Shown: positions 63,270 to 64,000 of the stretch, one piece after another
Layout of the letters: every line of letters starts with the position of its first letter
Position numbering within the stretch: the first letter of the stretch is position 1
Origin: Paraescarpia echinospica
Taxonomy: Eukaryota > Annelida > Polychaeta > Sabellida > Siboglinidae
Length of the DNA: 64,000 nucleotides
Assembly: GCA_020002185.1 (NCBI GenBank)
Contig: CM034534.1
Span: 14,718,136 to 14,782,135 of the forward strand
Direction: 5' to 3'
Notes under the pieces: generated by a model
Seen by the model: only the letters and a program-made list of their open reading frames with translations
The model's database searches: none
What the model was told of the DNA's origin: nothing
Made by a program: the position numbers and the translations under genes

Positions 63270-64000
63270 CTAGCCCAGTATCAATGTCTATTTTCTGATT
63301 GAATGTATCTATTATTTGCTGTATTATGATTGGTAGTTATCTGTGTTTTGAAGTGAGGTATTATTACCCTTGAAGTATTCACATATATATTTATATGTGT
63401 GTGTTATAACATATTACTGTGATGAGAGTCCGCGAGGACTAGCTTATACTGCGTATTTATATTATGGGAGTTATTCTTAGATAACACTTGGCGCCTAGTG
63501 TATGGTCGTATAGCGGTATAATCCACCTTAGAAAGGAAGTGGAATTTGATAATCGAAAGATTCAGTGTTATTGTTTATTATGTTCTATTAAGATTTGGTT
63601 ACGGGATTTCTTTATTCTGTTTATTTAGTTAATCGAGATATTTACCAAAAGGTAGATATCATGTAATAAAGTTTATTAAATTTTCCTCGTTCTTTGTTGC
63701 TTGTTCACGATAACCGTTCTTTATCATATGCGTTGACCTTGATATATAAGAACCCTACTAGACTGAGCCATCTAGTGTACGGAGACCTCGCTAATCCGTG
63801 ACAATGGGTGACTAGCACCTGGGTCCTTGTGTTCATATATATTAATGGGCATTAGCTATCAAACAAATTGTACATGTTGCCACTTTAACCCCTTGCTCTG
63901 TCTGCCACCCCCCTTACAGTCTGCAGCAAAAGATTGATAATTGTAGCAAACTTGAATGATGACTGCCTAAAGCTACAGGTACGAACTCCTATTCAGGCAC
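63270..64000. other. AT-rich end of window
   Basis: Contains 'gagagtccgcgaggactag' (hairpin) at 63425-63445 and an 'aataaa' at 63666. No gene is seen. Confidence 0.4.

Noticed and set aside
63420..63450. Hammerhead ribozyme candidate ('tgatgag', stem 'agtcc-gcga-ggact')
   Set aside because: The base before TGATGA is G, not C, and the obligatory GAA after stem II is absent ('tagc' instead), so the catalytic core is not formed.

Overview
The window comes from an AT-rich eukaryotic genome, most likely a marine invertebrate. A mollusc or another lophotrochozoan fits best, but the sequence alone does not prove it. The evidence is spliced genes with GT..AG introns, a multi-RRM PARP14-like gene, Ty3/gypsy, Kolobok, hAT-like and non-LTR elements, and a Polinton/Maverick-type virus-like element. 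There are no rRNA genes, no convincing tRNA genes, no CRISPR array and no bacterial-type operon.

Layout. (1) 1-4.1 kb: repeats and, on the minus strand, the remnant of a 'DTDVLVLL' PIN-like gene. Its exon has been expanded into twelve copies of an 86-bp unit. (2) 4.1-10.3 kb: a decayed virus-like element on the minus strand. It holds a packaging ATPase, a chromodomain integrase, small membrane and basic proteins, and capsid-type genes of the F54H12.2 family. No DNA polymerase B or protease is visible. Some genes are intact and others are broken by frameshifts or CGA-to-TGA changes. (3) 10.3-19.9 kb: gene-poor repeats, including three copies (A, B inverted, C) of a 1.1-1.4 kb VNTR-bearing element, a small TIR element and a tRNA-derived SINE head. 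(4) 19.9-22.9 kb: a complete Ty3/gypsy deletion derivative with 170-bp LTRs and a perfect 5-bp target duplication. Its 579-aa ORF joins Gag directly to integrase with protease, RT and RNase H missing. (5) 22.9-27 kb: a LINE RT fragment and simple repeats.

(6) 27.0-58.0 kb: one large minus-strand host gene. I assembled 16 exons whose phases all agree and whose summed CDS is 5070 nt (1689 aa plus stop). The protein order is about six RRM-like repeats, KH-like repeats, a macro domain, more KH-like sequence and a PARP/ART catalytic domain. This is a PARP14-type mono-ADP-ribosyltransferase, a family tied to innate immunity in vertebrates. Its introns hold LINE fragments, foldback MITEs, at least six different minisatellites and an apparently intact Kolobok-like DNA transposon (53296-56092) with a two-exon transposase, 17-bp TIRs and TTAA duplication.

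(7) 58-64 kb: upstream sequence with two nested TIR elements (59208-61717 and, inside it, 59957-61584), each with its own target duplication, and a CpG-rich block of unknown origin at 62.6-63.8 kb.

The most notable objects are the polymerase-less virus-like element, the Gag-integrase fusion retrotransposon, the PARP14-like gene built from phase-1 RRM exons, and the intact Kolobok-like element inside it.
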